NCBI GenBank assembly: GCA_001792895.1
Contig: MARA01000008.1
Coordinates: 930,001 to 994,000, forward strand
From: Lentinus brumalis
Taxonomy: Eukaryota; Basidiomycota; Agaricomycetes; Polyporales; Polyporaceae
Reading direction: 5' to 3'
DNA: 64,000 nucleotides
Every line of letters begins with the position of its first letter. Position 1 is the first letter of the stretch. The translations under genes and the position numbers were made by a program. The notes under the pieces are model-generated. The model searched no databases. It worked only from the letters and a program-made list of their open reading frames with translations, and was not told where the DNA came from. Positions 58,830 through 64,000 of the stretch are shown piece by piece.

Positions 58830-61781
58830 TCAGAAACGAACCGCACCCCACCCGGCGGCCGCAGCCTCGTTAAGCAGTACGGTCGCGTCGGGATCGACTA
58901 GGTTGCGGCCTTCGATCTCCGCAGCCAACTCGAATTCTTCGATTATACGGCTGCACTCGCCGAGGTGCTCGTTCGCGGCCCACGTCGCCTGGTCCGCCTT
59001 CCAGCTGTGACGAATAATGCGTCAGTATAGGTAAGGGGAATGGGAGACACAGCAGATGCGGGAGACGTACCCGTCCCACTTGACCAGCCACATAAATTTG
59101 GTCGGCTGGGTGACATCAAGATCAACCGTAGCGCGATACGGACGGCGGCCGATGATCCGCTCGACGAAGTACTCGTTCGTGTCTTCTGCTGCGCCAGGAT
59201 GGTCGCAATCTGGCCGCAGGCATGCAGCTTCTTGAAAACGAACGCTTCGACGTTGTTCGCCTATGCGATGGAATTGATCAGTACTGAGCCTATTAGAACA
59301 CCGCCGGGGACGCTTACGGATCTCGCTGGAGACGAACACGGGCTATAAGCGCACAGCGGTCGGGAACTTGATCGGGAGACGCACCTCGAGGATTCGCACG
59401 GCGGACAGATGAACTCGGCATCGGGATCGAGTCGCGGGTCGCCTTTCGTCAGGCCGACGCAGCCAAAGTGATACCATCCTTGGCAACTAAAACGATGTAA
59501 GTACTCCGTTGTCGTCGCTGGTAGGGCATATACAACTTACAAGTCGCACGCTACAAACTACGTCGAGACCGGTATCAGCTACCATCTTGCACGGCACCTC
59601 GAGTGGGACACATACCTCGCGATGATCGTGCCCACTGATCTTCCCTGGCCACGGACAATCCGTCCCAATCCTAGGGGCCTCGTACCTTTGTCTCGGCTCC
59701 TGAGGAACTGCAGCCGCAGCAGGTTCCTTGATGGGCATGATCCTCAATTGCTGCGACTTGCGTCTCCCGCCCTGTCCGCCACCTCGACCCCGACCTCTTC
59801 CGCCTCTCGCTGAGCTGCCACCCCGCCCGTTCCTAGCAGAAGAAGAAGCCCCTCCGCGCACCTTCTCAGCCTTGCACTGTAGTCCCAACGCCGATGCGGC
59901 CGTCTTCCGTCTCTTTGCCGGCCGTCCCACGGTGCCGTTCTCAGCTCGCTCCGTCTTCACCTTCACCGGTGCAGAAGCGCTGGCACTCGCGGCGGGGTTT
60001 GGAACAGGCTGAGAATCATTTGAACTGATAGTGGACAAAGACGACATGGACGAGTACGATATCGTGCGTTCAAGTGGAGGCGCTTGCTGTGGCTGCTCGG
60101 TTCCTTGTGGAGGGAGAGGCGGCGAGGACGTGGGCACGCTCGACAAAGAAGAGGAAGACGCCGCACCGGGGCTGAGCGCACGACCAACCAGCACAGAACT
60201 CGCGTGGGATGCGCTTGGCGCGGGATTGACAGGCTTGAGGGACAGAGGCGTTGAGGGAATCGTAGGTGCTTGCAGAGGAGACGAGTTAGCAGGGAGAGCT
60301 GGAGGCGCGATTGTCGGAACAGGTGGCGCAAGCGGGGGAGACTTGGAGTTACGGAATGGAAGGGGAATGAGGATCGCAGCAACCGGTGACTTTGGTAAGG
60401 CACGATGAGGAGACGCAGGAGTCGAAAGCCCACACCGGGTAGCGTCGTCTGTCCCGTCCCCTAGGGTGTGGTCGATCTCCTGCTCGTCGAAGATGGAGCT
60501 GGCAAAGCGCGGTGCGGCCGATATTTGGTCGTAGAAGTCGGCTTTTTGAGAGTGGCGCGGATGGTCCTGTGGAGATCTGCACGATGGTTCAGAGTCAGAG
60601 CTCTCTGCAAAGCGAAACAGATGATGAGCACTGGTAGTCGAAGCCTTCAAGAGACCTACCACTATCCTCCTCTCTTGGAGTCCACTGAGCTGGGGCAAGA
60701 GTTTGGACGTCGAACGTCTTCGGGAAGAACGGGGCCGCTACACGAGTAGGATTTTAGCCGACGCCAGCAAGTCATAGAAGTTCACGCCAGACTAACCTCG
60801 TGCGGCTGTCGGTGAAGGAGCGAACGCGGTACCCGATTCAGTCGAGAACCTGCGCGGGACCTCCGTCGTCGTCTCAACTTCGGCATCGACGAGAAGGGGA
60901 CCCTCCGCCTGTACGCCGATCTCGGAAACCTGTAGTAGTGACTGTGGAAGCTGTAATGGGGATGGCGGGGCCAGCGCGTCAACTCCGACATCGGTAGTCA
61001 TACGAGGTGGAGGGCTAGTGTTGACAGCAGCCTCGTGCCTGACGATGACAGGGCGCGCAGCCTCGGGATCACTGACAGTTTCTGACAACTCCAAGAGAGC
61101 TTGTTCCATTCGGTCGATGCGGCCAAACACCGTCCTCTTGGAGTCGTCATAGTCCGGAGCGCTGGGATCGCCGAGCATGCCCTCCAGCCGCTCCGTCTTG
61201 CCTAGCACGGCCCTCGTGGTCTGGGTGATGAAGTTATGCAACGCGGTGAATGCGTCCTTCATCTCTTGACGGGTCGGCCCTGTGGTGTGGCCGGTGCTGT
61301 TCTTTGCTTCATGAAGGGCGGCCTTCGCCATCTCGAGCACCTCGTTGGTGTTCTTGCTCAAAGCGCCCATCACAATCTCGATACCGTTCAATGTCGCGGA
61401 AGTGCGTGCTTGTTGCTCTTTCATGGTAGTCTCAATACCATTGATTTTCGCAGTGAGCCGTGCTTCTTGGTCTTGCATGGCGATTCCCACTGCCGACGCG
61501 AACTCTCGGAAGGGAGTGAGATCGATACGTGGGGGCTCGGCTGCCATGTGGGACGGCAGATGATGCGACGATGGAATTATCGGAGCAGGAGCAGGAGCAG
61601 GATACACAATGCGCTGCTGATGAGCGACAGGGGGAACTTGTTGCGTCGGCTGCGGTCGCTGAGGCAGGGCGGGAGGCGGGTGTCGTTGTGGGGGGACGGC
61701 AGGCGGTGGCCGCTGTGGTGGCGCAATAGGGGGCTGCTGCCACTGCTGACCGTGGTAATGCAGGGAGCTCCAAGGGTTCAT
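58830..61781 (-). CDS. PHD finger plus chromodomain protein
   Basis: Seven exons, 60797-61781, 60660-60737, 59616-60604, 59541-59557, 59385-59486, 59071-59289 and 58830-59004, stay in phase and give 854 residues. The N-terminal 330 residues are Pro/Gln-rich and then helical, probably coiled coil (IAMQDQEARLTAKING). A Ser/Pro-rich middle carries an AT-hook-like GRPAKRRK and an RGG-type run (ARGGRGRGRGGG). A PHD finger lies near 665-722: CDLC, WYHFGC and CPPC are clear, but the first zinc pair shows only one Cys plus a GHDH. A chromodomain follows near 762-812 (YFVERIIG, FMWLVKWDG, ATWAANEHL). It is likely a chromatin reader of methylated histone. Exon 4 is a 17-nt microexon inside the PHD. The exact acceptor before the chromodomain exon is inferred from frame. 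Confidence 0.82.
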
Positions 61782-62178
61782 CTGCGGGAATCACAACGGA
61801 GTCAATGCATAATGAGGGCTCGTTGGAACTTGCAAGAGATGACAAGCACGACGCACCGACGAGCCCTTGTCCCAAACAGTTTCTAAGATGCTCGGTGCTT
61901 TTGGCTCTTCCGAAGCCTCTTTGTCGTATCCTGTAGTTCAGTAGACGCGTTGCAGGCCACTTAGCGAAAGCCGGAACGAGGAGATGGCGGTGGGAGTCAG
62001 GTGCGGCGACGCGAGCCGGACAGCGCGCCCTATGGCCTCTCGCGATCACGTGCCTCCCAATGCACTGCGGCAATCTTGCGAAGTCGCTTCACAAATTGCA
62101 TTGAATCGTCGCGCTCGCGACCGTGATATACCCCGATGATCGCATGCGATATGTACAGGTAGATGGTAAACGAGCGAT
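61782..62178. other. Short intergenic region
   Basis: About 400 bp between the start of the PHD-chromodomain gene and the stop of the monooxygenase, both on the minus strand. It presumably includes the former's promoter. No site is recognised. Confidence 0.5.
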
Positions 62179-63648
62179 CTATGGTGAGGTGTTCTCATCC
62201 GTCCCATTGTGGCGTATAACCTTCCACATGAACGCCGCCCACTCCTCGAAAGGTTCACTACCGGCGCCGACACCCCGCGACCACGCGTCAGCCACGCCAG
62301 TACGTTCCAGCTCTCGCCACTGTTCTCGCAGGAAGTCCTTCTGCCTGAACAAGTCGCGTTCCCACTGCGGGATCCGATAGCCGTCTCCGAGGAACTCGTG
62401 CAGCTCGTCCCGGTAATCGAACATCTCGTCAAAGTCGAAGCGGAACCATGCATCCGCAATCGCCACCTCGTTGTCGCCCTTGTCTCCGCGGAATTGGTCA
62501 TAGCGCCTCCGAACTGCCTCTACTTCCCGCTCGAGGTCCAGAACTTCGGGGTTCGTGAAGGCCTTCAGCGCCGCTTGCGCTTGCACTTCTGCAAGCGGGA
62601 ACGGCGCAACGCGCAGCGGAAGCCCGAGGAACGCGATGCTGGTCGGAGGATATGAGGTCACGAGCGGGAAGAGGTGTTTCGCCAGTGGGAAGATGTGATA
62701 CGTCGAGTTGTACAAGACGGACGGGATGGGCGGTACTCGAGGTGGTAGCCCAGGGACAACCTCTGGCTCCGAGAGAAAGGGGAAGTTGAACTGGTACCCA
62801 GTCGCAAGAACGACATGGTCCACGCCGGACTCGGTGGTCCCGTCCTCGTACACGAGCTTCCCTTCGGTGGGGTCTAGGTACTCGGCGACGCGGCCGCGCC
62901 TCTTGAACTTCCCGCCGTCGAGATCCTGCGGATCGGCACCTGTAATCGAGTGGATGACTTCGGACGCGAAGGGACGCGTGTCAGCGACGACGTCCTGCCC
63001 GCTGTACCCGCCGCCAACAACAACGATCTTCCCGCTGTAGTCCTGAGGCCGGCGGTACCACGCGGTGTGCGTGATCTTGCCCTTCGCCCGCCACGCTGCA
63101 AGGCCCTTCGTATCCGGGAATCGCGGTACACGGAAGTGTCCGTTCGCAACGATCACCAGGTCGAAGGCAGAAGTTTCGTCGCCCGAAGGACTGTGGACAG
63201 ATACGTTCCACTTCGACGACGGTGCGTCCCAGTGAACGGCCGTCACAGGAGTACTCAAGCGGATGTGCGGGTTGAGATCGAAGTGCGCCGCATAGTCCTC
63301 GATGTACTTGAGGATGGTGGTGGCCGGGGGGTAGAGCGGCGTGGCAGTTGGGAATGGGTACGACATGTAGCACATGAGCGGGTGGGGCGTGTTCGCCGTG
63401 AGCGAGTCGTACAGCGCAGTCAAAGGCGGGTCGCCCTCAGGAGGAGCGGGTACCCTGGCAGATAGCTTCAGCAAGCGAAAAAAAGCAGAGCAACGTATAC
63501 AGATTGCCTACCATATGCCTCCGATCCTTTCGCGAGACTCGAACGCAGTAACTTCCCACAGTCCTTCCTTGAACTGCGGCGAATCCTTGATCACCTTGAG
63601 GGCGCCGAGTCCCACAGGACCTACACCGATGACGCAGATACGCTTCAT
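62179..63648 (-). CDS. Flavin-containing monooxygenase-like enzyme
   Basis: Exons 63512-63648 and 62179-63454 across a 57-nt intron give 470 residues. The start MKRICVIGVGPVG places the FAD-binding GxGxxG at residues 8-13, followed by FESRERIGGIW, as in FMO-family proteins. The NADPH site is VVGGGYSG at about 191-198, and ATGYQF marks the second dinucleotide fold. The linker reads VIVANGHFRVPRFP. The intron splits the codon of Trp46, which fixes the acceptor. The reading from an internal Met at 63474 would drop the FAD motif. Family members insert one oxygen into N- or S-containing or ketone substrates using NADPH; the substrate here is unknown. No signal or membrane segment is evident. Confidence 0.87.
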
Positions 63649-64000
63649 CGGTCCGGCGCTGTTGGGAGGGTTAGATCCCTGTGGTTGGTCTGAAAAGTTT
63701 GATCAGTAGTCTGGTAGCACGATGCAAAACGATCGATCACGATCTGCGCTTCCTACGCCAACTGTGTCAGAAGGAAGACTCACTGGACGACGACAGTCCC
63801 ATTGCGCGGGGATGTACTGTCTTATACGAGAGCAACAAGTGTGCTATGAAAGTCAACGTTGCATGGGGAAGCACTCTTATAGCGCGTCGCAGAAATTATC
63901 CAAATTGTCTAGATGGCGTGCGTCAGTAGCCGGAGCTTTGACGCCATCCGGACGCCATCGCACGAGAGTGTGAGAGTCTTCGGAAAGGCCTTCCGTGCAG
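63649..64000. other. Right edge of the window
   Basis: About 350 bp upstream of the monooxygenase. It probably holds that gene's promoter. Two short plus-strand ORFs have no motif, and no other feature is seen. Confidence 0.5.

Noticed and set aside
1..64000. tRNA genes and CRISPR arrays
   Set aside because: No T-loop/acceptor pairs and no regularly spaced short direct repeats were found by reading both strands. A covariance search was not possible here.

Overview
The window reads as nuclear DNA of a filamentous basidiomycete, most likely a wood- or litter-associated Agaricomycete. Genes are split by many 45-65 nt introns with GTRNGT donors, CTNAC-like branch points and YAG acceptors. Coding DNA is GC-rich. 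The gene set (secreted heme peroxidase, many-exon P450, flavin monooxygenase, a decaying F-box family) is typical of that class. No rRNA, tRNA, CRISPR array, prokaryotic operon or recognisable transposon was found.

Positions 1 to about 36,705 are a head-to-tail tandem array. A unit of about 11.87 kb occurs three times (1-11870, 11871-23739, 23740-35607), followed by a partial, more diverged fourth copy (35608 to about 36705). The left end of the array lies outside the window. By eye the three full copies differ only by four homopolymer length changes and one substitution, so the array is very young or partly an assembly product. Each unit carries: gene A (minus strand, 253 aa, KEN-box nuclear-looking protein); a field of roughly 0.3-kb intron/exon-like modules (array 1); gene B (plus strand, 303 aa, basic signal plus acidic tail); a field of diverged W/H-rich small gene modules (array 2); and a truncated piece resembling the N terminus of a PAQR/ADIPOR-type receptor. 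Gene A with its flanks (about 1.7 kb) sits at every unit junction, and a diverged version (A') closes the array, so this segment is the likely recombination arm. A and A' differ by an 11-bp indel that moves the 3' splice site yet keeps the C terminus in frame.

Positions 36,706-64,000 are single copy. In order: an Aly/REF (Yra1/THOC4) mRNA export adaptor with a 692-nt second intron (38277-39965, +); an F-box cluster with one intact gene (41501-42803, +) and several broken relatives; a FYVE-SAP-RING ubiquitin ligase of the RNF34/RFFL architecture (45289-47515, -); a secreted heme peroxidase with nine exons (48652-50752, +); a broken F-box paralogue in inverted orientation (about 51586-53050, -); a 14-exon cytochrome P450 with a one-base frameshift between the K-helix and the heme loop (53927-56362, +); an unrecognised four-exon gene (57215-58253, +); a PHD plus chromodomain protein (58830-61781, -); and an FAD/NADPH monooxygenase (62179-63648, -). 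These look like independent genes and not a pathway cluster. The unusual biology is the nested amplification on the left: modules repeated inside a unit that is itself repeated.
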